Assembly: GCA_963827335.1 (NCBI GenBank)
Contig: CAWHAP010000010.1
Span: forward strand, 62,001 to 126,000
DNA: 64,000 bases
Source of the DNA: DASQMT01 sp963827335
GTDB lineage: Bacteria; Actinomycetota; Thermoleophilia; Solirubrobacterales; Solirubrobacteraceae
Direction of reading: 5' to 3'
Shown: piece after piece, positions 43,208-52,053 of the stretch
How the letters are laid out: the number at the start of each line of letters is the position of its first letter
How positions within the stretch are numbered: the stretch's first letter is position 1
Position numbers and translations under genes: made by a program
The notes under the pieces: generated by a model
The model's database searches: none
What the model was told of the DNA's origin: nothing
The model's input: the letters and a program-made list of their open reading frames with translations, nothing else

Positions 43208-44619
43208 AGGCCGAGCTTGCCCGGGTTCATGATCCCGGCGGGGTCGAGCGCGCGCTTGATGTCGCGCAGCGTCCCGAAGGCGGGGCCCCACTGGCGCTCC
43301 AGGTACGGGGCGAGCGTCGCGCCGACGCCGTGGTGGTCGTTGATCACCCCGCCCGCCGCGAGGATCGCCTCGACGCCGGCGCCCCAGATCGCCTTGTAGA
43401 GGCCGGCCTGGTCCTCGACCCCCGACGCGTCGGGGATCACGAACCGGGGGTAGACCATCGTGCCCCAGTCGTACCAGTGGCTGAAGTGCGTGCGCAGCTT
43501 GAGGCCGTGCTCGGCGTAGGGCGCCAGCGCCGCGCGGATGCCGTCGTAGACGGCGAGGATCGTCCCGTAGGGCGCGACCGCGTCGATCGTGCCCCACATC
43601 GCGGGCAGCGTCGGGTAGTGGGGCGGGTGGTAGAAGTCGTAGCGGTGCTCCCACCAGGTGCTGCACAGCTCGGGCTCGAGCCGCGTGCCGCCCAGCTCGT
43701 CGAGCCGCCGCAGCGTGATCTCCGCCTCGGCGTCCGCCACCTCGCGCTCGCCCTCGAACATGAGCAGCGCCGTCGGCGCATCGAGCGGGCGGCCGACGAT
43801 GGGGGAGAGGCTGCCGCTGCTCGCCTCGGCGTCGTAGAAGCGGATGACGGCCGGCCGGACGCCGCGCTGCAGGATCTCGCGCAGGCCGTCGAGGCCGGCC
43901 TGCAGCGTCGGCAGCGCCACCGCCTCGAACCGGCGGTGGCGCGGGATCGGGATCAGCTTGACCGTGACCCGCGTGATCACGCCGAGCGTGCCCTCGGAGC
44001 CGACGAACAGCTGCGTGAGCTCCGGGCCGACGGCGTGGCGCGGCACGGGCACCGTGTCGATGATCGCGCCCGCGGGCGTGACCACGCGCAGGGAGACGAC
44101 CAGGTCCTCGATCTTGCCGTAGCGCGACGACAGCACGCCGGACCCGCGCGCGGCGACGTAGCCGCCGACGGACGCCCACTCGGCCGACGCGGGGAAGTGC
44201 GGGAACGAGAGCCCGCGCGCGTTGAGCAGCTCCTCGAAGGCGCGGCCGTTGTGCCCCGCCTCGACCGTCGCCGTCAGCGACAGCTCGTCGATCTCGACCA
44301 CGCGGTTCATCCCGCTCACGTCCAGCACGACGCCGCCCGCGTAGGGCACGGCCGCGCCCATGACCCCCGAGCCGCCGCCGCGCGGCACCACCGGCACGCC
44401 GGCCTCCGAGGCGAGCCGGAGCGTCGTCGCGACCTCCTCGTCGCTCGTGGCGCGCACGACCACGTCCGGGAGCGACGCGCGGCCCTCGGACTGCGCGAAC
44501 AGCGCCGACCACGACCAGTCGCGCGCGCAGCGCTCGAGCTCCGCGGCCTCCGTCGACGCCGTGCCCACCGACGCGGTGAGCCGGTCGATGAAGGAAGCTG
44601 GAGCAGTCGTGGGCGACAC
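43204..44619 (-). CDS. FAD-binding oxidase, AGPS/GlcD-like, second copy
   Basis: 471 residues from GTG 44619. FAD domain with VVPRGGGSGVMGAAVPYAGG near 90 and VGGYVAARGSGVLSSRYGK near 165; FAD-oxidase C-terminal domain with DHHGVGATLAPYL near 430 and ending DPAGIMNPGKLGL. The HHGVG motif links it to alkyl-DHAP synthase and to 3667-5322, but the proteins differ in length and sequence. It is divergent from a creatininase-family gene with a palindromic operator between, so it probably serves the same pathway, perhaps oxidising a sugar acid or polyol derivative. Confidence 0.84.
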   Translation of the reverse strand: MSPTTAPASFIDRLTASVGTASTEAAELERCARDWSWSALFAQSEGRASLPDVVVRATSDEEVATTLRLASEAGVPVVPRGGGSGVMGAAVPYAGGVVLDVSGMNRVVEIDELSLTATVEAGHNGRAFEELLNARGLSFPHFPASAEWASVGGYVAARGSGVLSSRYGKIEDLVVSLRVVTPAGAIIDTVPVPRHAVGPELTQLFVGSEGTLGVITRVTVKLIPIPRHRRFEAVALPTLQAGLDGLREILQRGVRPAVIRFYDAEASSGSLSPIVGRPLDAPTALLMFEGEREVADAEAEITLRRLDELGGTRLEPELCSTWWEHRYDFYHPPHYPTLPAMWGTIDAVAPYGTILAVYDGIRAALAPYAEHGLKLRTHFSHWYDWGTMVYPRFVIPDASGVEDQAGLYKAIWGAGVEAILAAGGVINDHHGVGATLAPYLERQWGPAFGTLRDIKRALDPAGIMNPGKLGL

Positions 44620-44662
44620 AGGAGCCTTTCCGGGCCGGATCGGGACCACGGAAGTAGAGCAC

Positions 44663-44683
44663 GCTTGAAAGGTTGACGTCAAC
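44663..44683. promoter_or_regulatory. Divergent control region: GCTTGAAAGG element plus perfect palindrome
   Basis: GTTGACGTCAAC (44672-44683) is a perfect 12-base palindrome 44 bases before the oxidase start and 40 before the creatininase-family ATG. GCTTGAAAGG (44663-44672) abuts it and recurs exactly at 45592-45601, before the next gene. A regulator of this cluster, perhaps the DeoR protein at 46596, may bind here. Confidence 0.55.
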
Positions 44684-44722
44684 TTATGTAAGGAGTTGAC
44701 AGGTCTGCGAAGCTTCCGGACC

Positions 44723-45577
44723 ATGGAGCTTCCGACCTACAACCTGGGCGAGCTGTCGCCGGTCGACGTCCGCGCGTACCTCGACGAGAAGGACGTCGTG
44801 ATGGTGCCCATCGCGAGCCTCGAGCAGCACGGGCCCCACCTGCCCCTGCTCACCGACACGATCCAGGCCGACGAGGTCACGAAGCGGGCCGCGGCGAAGG
44901 CGCAGGTGCTCTACACGCCGACCGTGTGGATGGGCTACTCGCCGCAGCACATGTACGACCCGGGCGCCGGGACGGGCACGATCACGATCCGGCCGAACCT
45001 GCTGCTCGAGCTCTGGTACGACGTCGGGCGCTCGCTGATCCACCACGGCTTCAACAAGATCGTCTTCGTCAACAACCACGGCTCGAACGCCAAGATCATC
45101 GAGCCGCTGCTGCGCCGGCTGCGCTACGACACGGGCGCGATGGTGGCCATGTCGCGGCTCTACGGCGAGCGCTACCTGGCGCTGATCGACGACATCATGG
45201 AGAACCCGCCCGAGGAGACCCCGGGCTGGCACTCGAGCGAGCTCGAGACCTCGCAGGTGATGGCCCACGACGAGTCGCTCGTCCGCATGGACCGCGCGGT
45301 CGCGCAGATCCCGGAGCGGCCCACCTCGATCCCCGACTCCTTCGTCAAGCACGACGGGGCGCCGGACGTCGCCTTCCAGGGCCACGAGTTCTTCCTGTTC
45401 GCCACCGACCACCAGGAGTTCACCCCGTCCGGCGTGATCGGCAACCCGTTCCGCTCCACCGCCGAGAAGGGCGAGCGGACCTACGAGCGCTACGCCGAGC
45501 ACCTGGCCGCCGCGCTCGGCGAGTTCGCCGCGCTCGAGGTCGAGGTGCACACGCGCGCCTGGCGCGCGCTGGCTTGA
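44723..45577 (+). CDS. Creatininase-family protein
   Basis: 284 residues from ATG 44723, where family homology begins. Metal ligands: PIASLEQHGPHLPLLTDT near 30-47 (Glu, His, Asp), FVNNHGSNAKII near 110, and the Glu of HSSELETSQVMA near 172. The family hydrolyses cyclic amides or strips terminal residues (creatininase, MftE-like), and many copies sit in sugar-catabolic clusters with unknown function. It is followed by a TIM-barrel epimerase and a DeoR regulator, which points to carbohydrate-linked use rather than creatinine. Confidence 0.82.
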   Translation: MELPTYNLGELSPVDVRAYLDEKDVVMVPIASLEQHGPHLPLLTDTIQADEVTKRAAAKAQVLYTPTVWMGYSPQHMYDPGAGTGTITIRPNLLLELWYDVGRSLIHHGFNKIVFVNNHGSNAKIIEPLLRRLRYDTGAMVAMSRLYGERYLALIDDIMENPPEETPGWHSSELETSQVMAHDESLVRMDRAVAQIPERPTSIPDSFVKHDGAPDVAFQGHEFFLFATDHQEFTPSGVIGNPFRSTAEKGERTYERYAEHLAAALGEFAALEVEVHTRAWRALA

Positions 45578-45591
45578 CACCCCGGTGCCGG

Positions 45592-45601
45592 GCTTGAAAG
45601 G
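45592..45601 (+). promoter_or_regulatory. Second copy of GCTTGAAAGG
   Basis: Exact ten-base match to 44663-44672, 42 bases before the epimerase ATG. TTGAAA within it could be a -35 hexamer, but no -10 sits at the right distance in either copy, so a protein site is as likely. Confidence 0.35.
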
Positions 45602-45642
45602 CTCTGTTAGCTATTGAGGGATCCGAGGAGGATGATGCACCC

Positions 45643-46557
45643 ATGAAGGTCGCGATGCACAACTGGATGCGCGCGGAGCCCGTCGAGACGACGATCAGGC
45701 GCCTCGCGAAGTTCGGCTACGACGGCATCGAGATCTCCTACGACTCGGTCGAGCTCGCGCCCGGCGCGACCGGCACGGCCGCCGTCCGCGAATCGCTCAA
45801 GGAGCACGGCGTCGAGTGCGTCGGCTCGATCTCGCTGATGTTCGCCGGCCGCGACCTCATCCACGCCGACGAGGCCGTCCGCGCGGGCTCCGTCGACTAC
45901 CTGAAGAAGTGCATCACGATGATCAAGGAGCTGCGCGCCGACGCGGACGGCCCCGGCACGATGAGCATCGTCCCCTCCGAGGTCGGCAAGGTGCAGGCGA
46001 TGGCCTCGCCCGAGGAGGAGTGGGACTGGGCCGTCGCGGGCCTCAAGGCCGTGCGCGAGCACGCCGACGCCGAGGGCGTGCGGATCGCGGTCGAGCCGCT
46101 CAACCGCTTCGAGACGAACTTCGTCAACCGCCACGACCAGGCGCTCCTGCTCGCCGAGGCCGTCGGCCCGGACGTCGGCGTGTGCCTCGACGTCTACCAC
46201 ATGAACCAGGAGGAGTCGGACCTGCTCCAGGCGTTCCGCAACGCCGGCGACCGGCTGTTCGACGTCCACGTGGCGGACAACAACCGCATGGCCGTCGGTC
46301 AGGGCCAGCTGCCCTGGGCCGACATCATCGGCACGCTCAAGGAGATCGGCTACGACGGCTCCATCACCGTCGAGTTCGTCCCTCCGCTCGACCGCACGCC
46401 GGCGAACCCGTACAAGAACGCGATGGCGGCGGCCGACGACTCGCTCACGCCCGAGCAGCTGAAGTTCATCGAGGACCACGGCTCCGGCGTGCTCTCCGAG
46501 GAGTTCTACTCGTGGCTCGTGGAGGAGTCGGTCAAGACGCTCCGCGCGCACCTCTAG
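45643..46557 (+). CDS. TIM-barrel sugar (phosphate) isomerase/epimerase, tagatose/psicose 3-epimerase-like
   Basis: 304 residues, AP-endonuclease-2 fold. Metal ligand Glu in IAVEPLNRFETNFVN near 147, Asp/His in GVCLDVYHMNQEE near 182, His in FDVHVADNNRM near 208, and Glu in ITVEFVPP near 243, the arrangement of ketose 3-epimerases. ATG after GGAGGATGATG. It would move a hydroxyl at C3 of a ketose or related sugar. The creatininase-family gene upstream and the DeoR gene downstream read in the same direction and probably form one unit. Confidence 0.84.
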   Translation: MKVAMHNWMRAEPVETTIRRLAKFGYDGIEISYDSVELAPGATGTAAVRESLKEHGVECVGSISLMFAGRDLIHADEAVRAGSVDYLKKCITMIKELRADADGPGTMSIVPSEVGKVQAMASPEEEWDWAVAGLKAVREHADAEGVRIAVEPLNRFETNFVNRHDQALLLAEAVGPDVGVCLDVYHMNQEESDLLQAFRNAGDRLFDVHVADNNRMAVGQGQLPWADIIGTLKEIGYDGSITVEFVPPLDRTPANPYKNAMAAADDSLTPEQLKFIEDHGSGVLSEEFYSWLVEESVKTLRAHL

Positions 46558-46595
46558 GACTCCGGGGTCGCGCAGGGTCGGCGCGGCGCACGACG

Positions 46596-47393
46596 ATGAC
46601 CTCCCTCCCGGCATCGCTGCGCCGCGCCCAGATCCTCGAGCAGATCCAGGCGCGCGGCGGGGCGACCGTCGCCGAGCTGGCGCGCGACCACGCCGTCTCG
46701 GCCATGACGGCGCACCGCGACCTCGAGCAGCTGGCGCGCGAGGGGCTCGTGGAGCGCGTGCGCGGGGGTGCGCGCGCGCTCGTGCCCGAGGCCGCCCAGC
46801 ACACGCATCCCACGGCGTGGGACCACCGGGTCGGCGTCGCGTCCGCCGCGAAGCACGCCATCGCCGAGGAGGCGGCGACGCTGATCGTCCCCGGCTCGAC
46901 GGTGTTCCTCGACGCGTCCTCGAGCGCGCTCGCGCTCGCCCGGCGCCTCACCGAGGACCCGCCGTACGAGCTGACCCTCGTGACGAACTCGCCGATCATC
47001 GCCGCCGAGGTGCGCGCCGAGCAGCTCCACGTCGTCGTCTGCCCGGGCGAGCTCGACCAGCACACGCGCACGGTCGCCGGGCGCTGGACGGTCGAGTTCC
47101 TGCGCACCCTGCGCTTCGACACCGCATTCGTCTCCGCGGCCGGGATCACGCTGGAGGCGGGGCTGACCACGTCGCGCGGGTCGCTCGCCGACGTGTTCAA
47201 CGCCGCGCGCGACGCGTCCGCGCGCACCGTCGCGCTGGTCGACGCGACGAAGTTCGGCCGCGCGTCGCTCGTGTCGATCGTCGCCGCGCGCGATCTGGAC
47301 CTCGTGATCACGGACGACGGGCTCGACCCGGCGGTCGCCGCGGCGTTCGGTCAGAACCAGGTCCGGCTGAGGCTGGCGCGCTCAAGCTCGTAG
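46596..47393 (+). CDS. DeoR-family regulator
   Basis: 265 residues. N-terminal helix-turn-helix (RRAQILEQIQARGGATVAEL, then HAVSAMTAHRDLEQL, near 9-50), then the DeoR C-terminal sensor (GSTVFLDASSSALALARRL near 100, LTLVTNSPIIAAE near 125, VDATKFGRASLVSI near 217). DeoR proteins answer to phosphorylated sugars. Placement at the end of the creatininase-epimerase set suggests it represses these genes through the sites near 44663-44683 and 45592. Start ATG 46596, 38 bases after the epimerase. Confidence 0.87.
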   Translation: MTSLPASLRRAQILEQIQARGGATVAELARDHAVSAMTAHRDLEQLAREGLVERVRGGARALVPEAAQHTHPTAWDHRVGVASAAKHAIAEEAATLIVPGSTVFLDASSSALALARRLTEDPPYELTLVTNSPIIAAEVRAEQLHVVVCPGELDQHTRTVAGRWTVEFLRTLRFDTAFVSAAGITLEAGLTTSRGSLADVFNAARDASARTVALVDATKFGRASLVSIVAARDLDLVITDDGLDPAVAAAFGQNQVRLRLARSSS

Positions 47394-47418
47394 GCCGCGC
47401 ACCGATCACCCGCGGACC

Positions 47419-49242
47419 ATGCCTTTCGCGCGCCTCTCGCTGCGAGCCAAGCTCGGCTCCGCCTTCGGTCTCACCCTCCTCCTCCTCGTGATCGCCTCCG
47501 CCGTCGCGGTCACCCGGATGGACTCGCTGTCCGATCGCACCGCCGACGCCAAGGTCGGCGCGATGCTCGACGAGCAGATCATGTCGATGGAGATCGCCGT
47601 ACGCGAGGCGCTCGACGTCGAGTCCGAGGCGATCATCTCGGGTGACGATCCCGCGCTCGGCAAGCGCCTCACGGCCGCGTGGGAGCGCAACGAGGGCGAC
47701 GCGTTCGACGAGTCGCTGGCCGAGGCCAAGCGCCTGGCCGTGCTCGACATGCCGCGCCGCCTCGTGGCCGACGAGGCCGCCGGTGCGAAGGTGCGCAAGT
47801 CCGTCGCGGCCACGATCGCGCTGGTGCGGGCCGGCGACGTGGCCGGCGCGCGCGCCCACCGCGCACGCGTCACCCAGCCCGCCTACGACGCGTTCATCGA
47901 GGCCAACCACAACGTCGAGGCCCAGTCGGAGGAGTTCAGCGAGGCGGCCGCCGCGGGCGCCGCGTCGGCCGCCGTCTCCGGCAAGCGCACGATCATCGTC
48001 GTCGCGCTGCTCGCCCTGCTGTTCGCCGCGGCGTCGGGCTTCCTCATCACCCGCGGGATCGGCCGCGGCGTGGCCGAGGTGCTCGATCGCCTGCGCTCCC
48101 TGCGCGAGCGCGACACCACCGACCTCTCGGCCGCGCTCGGCGCCGTCGCCGGCGGCGACCTGACGCACGGCGTCGCGTCGTCGACCGAGCCCATCGCCGA
48201 GCCGGGCGCCGACGAGATCGGCCAGGTCGCCGTCGCCGTCAACGAGATCCGCGACAACACGGCAGCGTCGATCGACGCCTACAACACGATGCGCGCGGAG
48301 CTCGGCGACGTGCTGCAGGAGCTCTCCCTCAACGCCGGCACCGTGTCCTCGGCCTCGCAGCAGATGGCCACCACCTCCGAGGAGGCCGGCCGCGCCGTCG
48401 GCGAGATCGCCTCCGCCATGTCCGACGTCGCCGCCGGCGCGGAGCGCCAGGTGCGGATGGTCGACGCGACGCGGGCCGCGGTCTCCGAGGCCGCGCAGGC
48501 CGCCGAGACCAGCGCGCACACCGCGCAGGTCACCGCCGCGGCCGCCGACCAGGCGCGCCAGGTGGCGCGCGACGGCGTCGCCGCGTCGGCCGAGGCCACG
48601 GCCGCGATCAAGGAGGTCGCCGAGTCCTCCGAGCGCGTCGGCGCGGCGATCGGCGCGCTGTCGGAGCGCTCCGAGCGGATCGGGGGCATCGTCGAGACGA
48701 TCACCGCGATCGCCGACCAGACCAACCTGCTGGCGCTGAACGCCGCGATCGAGGCGGCGCGCGCCGGCGAGCAGGGCAGGGGCTTCGCCGTCGTCGCCGA
48801 CGAGGTGCGCAAGCTCGCCGAGGAGTCGCAGGGCGCCGCGGGTCAGATCGCGGGGCTCGTCGAGCAGATCCAGGCCGAGACCGGTCGCGTGGTCGGCGTC
48901 GTCGCCGACGGCGCCCGCCGCACGGGCGACAGCGTCGCCACCGTCGAGCGCACGCGCGAGGCCTTCGAGGCGATCGGCGGCGCGGTCGAGGACGTCAGCG
49001 CCCGCGTGGCCGAGATCGCCTCCGCAGTCCAGCAGATCTCCGACGGCACCGGGCGCGCCGGCGCCGACGTGGCCGAGGTGGCGGGCGTGGCCGAGTCCTC
49101 GAGCGCGTCCGCCGAGCAGGTCTCGGCCGCGGCCGAGGAGACCGCCGCCTCCACGCAGGAGCTCGCGGCGTCCGCGCAGGCGCTGGCCGGGACCGCCGAG
49201 GCGCTCGACGCCCTCGTGCGGCGCTTCACCGTGGCGCGCTGA
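47419..49242 (+). CDS. Methyl-accepting chemotaxis protein
   Basis: 607 residues. Transmembrane helix 1 near 12-32, an extracytoplasmic four-helix-like sensor to about 185 (Glu/Ala rich, with MDSLSDRTADAKVG), helix 2 near 192-212, then HAMP and a long coiled-coil signalling domain. The signalling tip ADQTNLLALNAAIEAARAGE is near 432-451. It senses an unknown signal and controls a CheA kinase; no che genes are in the window, so it is an orphan receptor. The last 17 bases overlap the convergent dehydrogenase gene. Confidence 0.93.
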   Translation: MPFARLSLRAKLGSAFGLTLLLLVIASAVAVTRMDSLSDRTADAKVGAMLDEQIMSMEIAVREALDVESEAIISGDDPALGKRLTAAWERNEGDAFDESLAEAKRLAVLDMPRRLVADEAAGAKVRKSVAATIALVRAGDVAGARAHRARVTQPAYDAFIEANHNVEAQSEEFSEAAAAGAASAAVSGKRTIIVVALLALLFAAASGFLITRGIGRGVAEVLDRLRSLRERDTTDLSAALGAVAGGDLTHGVASSTEPIAEPGADEIGQVAVAVNEIRDNTAASIDAYNTMRAELGDVLQELSLNAGTVSSASQQMATTSEEAGRAVGEIASAMSDVAAGAERQVRMVDATRAAVSEAAQAAETSAHTAQVTAAAADQARQVARDGVAASAEATAAIKEVAESSERVGAAIGALSERSERIGGIVETITAIADQTNLLALNAAIEAARAGEQGRGFAVVADEVRKLAEESQGAAGQIAGLVEQIQAETGRVVGVVADGARRTGDSVATVERTREAFEAIGGAVEDVSARVAEIASAVQQISDGTGRAGADVAEVAGVAESSSASAEQVSAAAEETAASTQELAASAQALAGTAEALDALVRRFTVAR

Positions 49243-50143
49243 GCGCCCAGTCCTCGCCGGACAGCCCGGCGAGGACGGCGATCAGCGACTGCGTGCCCTT
49301 CTGCCCGAGGTCGCGTCCCTGGGCGGCGACGTAGAGCTGCTCGGCCAGGGCGGTGCCCGGGAGCGACAGCCGCATCCGCCGGGCCTCCTCGAGCGCGAGG
49401 CCGAGGTCCTTGACGAAGTGGTCGACCTTGAAGCCCGGCTCCAGGTCGCCCTTGAGGATGCGCGGCCCGTAGTTCGCCAGCGACCACGACCCGGCGGCGC
49501 CGCCGCCGATCGTCTCCACCGCGCGCTCCAGGTCCAGGCCGGCGCGCTGCGCGTAGAGCAGGGCCTCGCAGACCGCGATCATGCCTGCGGCGATCGCGAC
49601 CTGGTTCATCATCTTCGTGTGCTGGCCCGCGCCGGGCGGGCCGCAGTGCACGATCCGCTCGCCGACGGCGTCGAACACGGGCTGCGCGCGGGCGAACGCC
49701 GCCTCGCTCCCGCCCGCCATGACCACGAGCGTCCCGTTGCGGGCGCCGACGTCGCCGCCGGAGACCGGGGCGTCGAGCGCCTCGGCGCCGCGCTCGGCGG
49801 CCGCGGCGTGGATCTCCTCCGCGAGCCCGGGCGAGCTGGTGGTGAAGTCGATCAGCAGGCCGCCGTCGCCCAGCGCCCCGAGCACCCCGTCGTCGCCGAG
49901 CACGACCTCGCGCACGTCGGCGGGATAGCCGACCATGGTGCAGACGACGTCGGCACCCTCGGCGGCCGCGGCGGGCGTGGCGCACCACTGCGCGCCCTGC
50001 TCCACGAGGTCCTCCGCCCGCGCGCGGGTGCGCGTCGACACGCGCAGCGCGTGCCCGGCGGCGAGGAGGTGGCCGGCCATCGGGGCGCCCATGACGCCCG
50101 TCCCGACCCAGCCGATGGTGAGCGGCTCCGCGATGCGGCGCAT
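49226..50143 (-). CDS. 3-hydroxyisobutyrate dehydrogenase-family oxidoreductase
   Basis: 305 residues. Rossmann start IGWVGTGVMGAPMAGHLLAAG near residue 9; family signature DAPVSGGDVGARNGTL near 120; catalytic lysine in GQHTKMMNQ near 173 and KDLGLALEEAR near 245. The family reduces or oxidises 3-hydroxy acids (3-hydroxyisobutyrate, tartronate semialdehyde, 4-hydroxybutyrate). It diverges from a glutaryl-CoA-dehydrogenase-like gene, so a role in branched-chain or dicarboxylic acid breakdown is plausible. Confidence 0.87.
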   Translation of the reverse strand: MRRIAEPLTIGWVGTGVMGAPMAGHLLAAGHALRVSTRTRARAEDLVEQGAQWCATPAAAAEGADVVCTMVGYPADVREVVLGDDGVLGALGDGGLLIDFTTSSPGLAEEIHAAAAERGAEALDAPVSGGDVGARNGTLVVMAGGSEAAFARAQPVFDAVGERIVHCGPPGAGQHTKMMNQVAIAAGMIAVCEALLYAQRAGLDLERAVETIGGGAAGSWSLANYGPRILKGDLEPGFKVDHFVKDLGLALEEARRMRLSLPGTALAEQLYVAAQGRDLGQKGTQSLIAVLAGLSGEDWALSAPR

Positions 50144-50175
50144 GATGCCAGCCGCGCCCCTGCGGTAGGATCTAC

Positions 50176-50189
50176 GATCTTCGAAGATC
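50176..50189. promoter_or_regulatory. Perfect palindrome GATCTTCGAAGATC, candidate GntR operator
   Basis: Fourteen bases, fully symmetric, 17 bases before the acyl-CoA dehydrogenase ATG and 32 from the divergent dehydrogenase start. TAGGAT (50166-50171) and TACGAT (50173-50178), possible -10 boxes, touch it. The GntR gene coupled downstream is the natural candidate to bind here. Confidence 0.6.
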
Positions 50190-50206
50190 CTGAGAACGAG
50201 GAGCCC

Positions 50207-51391
50207 ATGACCGCCTCTGCCACCCGACCGGACCTGCGCCCGCGCGACTTCCTGGCCATCGACGGCCTGCTCGACGACGAGGAGCGGATGATCCGCGACA
50301 CCGTCCGCCAGTTCGTGCAGGACAAGGTCGTGCCGAACGTGGGCGAGTGGTTCGAGGAGGCGCGGATCCCGCTCGAGCTCGCCAAGGAGCTCGGCAGCCT
50401 CGGTGTGCTCGGCATGCACCTGGAGGGCTACGGCTGCGCCGGCGCCAGCGCCACCGCCTACGGGCTCGCCTGCATGGAGCTGGAGGCCGGCGACAGCGGG
50501 GTCCGCTCGCTCGTGTCGGTCCAGGGCTCGCTCGCGATGTACGCGATCCACCGCTGGGGCTCGGAGGAGCAGAAGCAGGAGTGGCTGCCGCGGATGGCCG
50601 CCGGCGACGCGATCGGCTGCTTCGGCCTGACCGAGCCCGACTCGGGCTCGGACCCCGCGTCGATGCGCACGCGCGCCCGGCGAGACGGCGACGACTGGAT
50701 CCTGCACGGCCAGAAGATGTGGATCACGAACGGCTCGGTGGCGGACGTCGCCGTCGTCTGGGCCACGACCCCGGACGGGGTCCGCGGCTTCCTCGTCCCG
50801 GCCGGCACGCCCGGCTTCACGACGCAGGACATCCACCAGAAGCTCTCGCTGCGCGCCTCGATCACGTCGGAGCTGCTGCTCGACGACGTGCGCCTGCCCG
50901 CGTCGGCGCAGCTCCCGGAGGCGGCCGGCCTGAAGGGCCCGCTCTCGTGCCTGAACGAGGCGCGCTACGGGATCGTCTGGGGCGCCGTGGGCGCGGCGCG
51001 CGCCTGCTTCGAGGCGGCGCTCGACTACAGCAAGGAGCGCGAGCAGTTCGGCAAGCCGATCGCCTCCTTCCAGCTCCAGCAGCAGAAGCTGGCGACGATG
51101 GCGCTCGAGGTCAACCGGGCGTCGCTGCTCGCGCACCACCTCGGCCGCCTCAAGGACGCCGGCACGCTGCGCCCCGAGCACGTGAGCATGGGCAAGCTCG
51201 GCAACGTCAACGCCGCGCTCGACGTCGCCCGCATGGCGCGGCAGGTGCTGGGCGCGAACGGCGTCACGCTCGAGTATCCGGTGATCCGGCACATGAACAA
51301 CCTGGAGTCGGTCGTGACCTACGAGGGCACGGCGGACATCCACGCGCTCGTGATCGGCGGCGCGCTGACCGGGATCCAGGCCTTCCGGTGA
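50207..51391 (+). CDS. gcdH: Acyl-CoA dehydrogenase, glutaryl-CoA dehydrogenase-like
   Basis: 394 residues. FAD enzyme: GCFGLTEPDSGSDPASM near 138, WITNGSVADVAVVWA near 173, RYGIVWGAVGAARACFE near 250 and the catalytic Glu373 in TYEGTADIHALVIG, the position used by glutaryl-CoA dehydrogenase. The 390-residue length and the Arg in ARYGI fit GcdH, which oxidises and decarboxylates glutaryl-CoA to crotonyl-CoA in lysine/tryptophan breakdown. A general acyl-CoA dehydrogenase is the alternative. ATG with GAGGAG. Its TGA overlaps the GntR GTG. Confidence 0.85.
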   Translation: MTASATRPDLRPRDFLAIDGLLDDEERMIRDTVRQFVQDKVVPNVGEWFEEARIPLELAKELGSLGVLGMHLEGYGCAGASATAYGLACMELEAGDSGVRSLVSVQGSLAMYAIHRWGSEEQKQEWLPRMAAGDAIGCFGLTEPDSGSDPASMRTRARRDGDDWILHGQKMWITNGSVADVAVVWATTPDGVRGFLVPAGTPGFTTQDIHQKLSLRASITSELLLDDVRLPASAQLPEAAGLKGPLSCLNEARYGIVWGAVGAARACFEAALDYSKEREQFGKPIASFQLQQQKLATMALEVNRASLLAHHLGRLKDAGTLRPEHVSMGKLGNVNAALDVARMARQVLGANGVTLEYPVIRHMNNLESVVTYEGTADIHALVIGGALTGIQAFR

Positions 51392-52053
51392 CCGCGGCCC
51401 GGCCGGCGCTGCTCGGCACCGCGCAGGAGCACGCGGTCGGCTGGCTGCGCCGGCTGATCGTGTCCGGCGAGCTGCGGCCGGGCCAGCGCGTCAACCAGGA
51501 GGACCTGGCGGAGCGGATCGGCTTGAGCGTGGCCACCGTGCGCGAGGCGCTGCGCACGCTCGAGCAGGAGGGCCAGCTCACGTACCGTCCGCGGCGCGGC
51601 TACCTCGTCACCGAGCTGCGGCTCGAGGACCTGGAGGAGATCTACGCGCTGCGGCGCGTGCTGGAGGAGCGCGCGGCGCGCCACGCGCTCCCGCTGCTCG
51701 ACGCCGCGGCGCTGGAGCGGATCGGGGCCGAGGCCGTCGCGTGCGAGCGCGCGGCGGCCGCGGGCGACGTGGCGGCCGAGCTGGAGGCCAACCGGCGCTT
51801 CCACTTCGCGATCCTCGATGCCCCGTCCCAGCCGCATGCCCTGCGCCTGATCCGGCTGCTGTGGGACTCGACCGAGGTCTACCGGGCGATGTACTACAAC
51901 TCGCCCGCCGAGCGGCGGGCGTCCCTGGAGGCGCACGCGCGGATCCTCGCGGCGGTCCGCGCCCGCGATGCGGACCGCCTCGTGGCCGAGCTCGATGCGC
52001 ACCGCGAGCGGGCGCTCGCCGTGCTCGGCGCCGTGCTGGACCCCGCCGCCTAG
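51388..52053 (+). CDS. GntR-family regulator (FCD/FadR type)
   Basis: 221 residues. Winged helix near 25-75 (GELRPGQRVNQEDLAERIGL, SVATVREALRTLEQEG), then an all-helical FCD ligand domain (EIYALRRVLEERAARHAL near 88; HFAILDAP near 144). Coupled to the acyl-CoA dehydrogenase by a GTGA overlap, so it is presumably its local repressor, sensing an acyl-CoA or organic acid and acting at 50176-50189. Its TAG forms a CTAG with the convergent SDR stop. Confidence 0.88.
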   Translation: MTAARPALLGTAQEHAVGWLRRLIVSGELRPGQRVNQEDLAERIGLSVATVREALRTLEQEGQLTYRPRRGYLVTELRLEDLEEIYALRRVLEERAARHALPLLDAAALERIGAEAVACERAAAAGDVAAELEANRRFHFAILDAPSQPHALRLIRLLWDSTEVYRAMYYNSPAERRASLEAHARILAAVRARDADRLVAELDAHRERALAVLGAVLDPAA

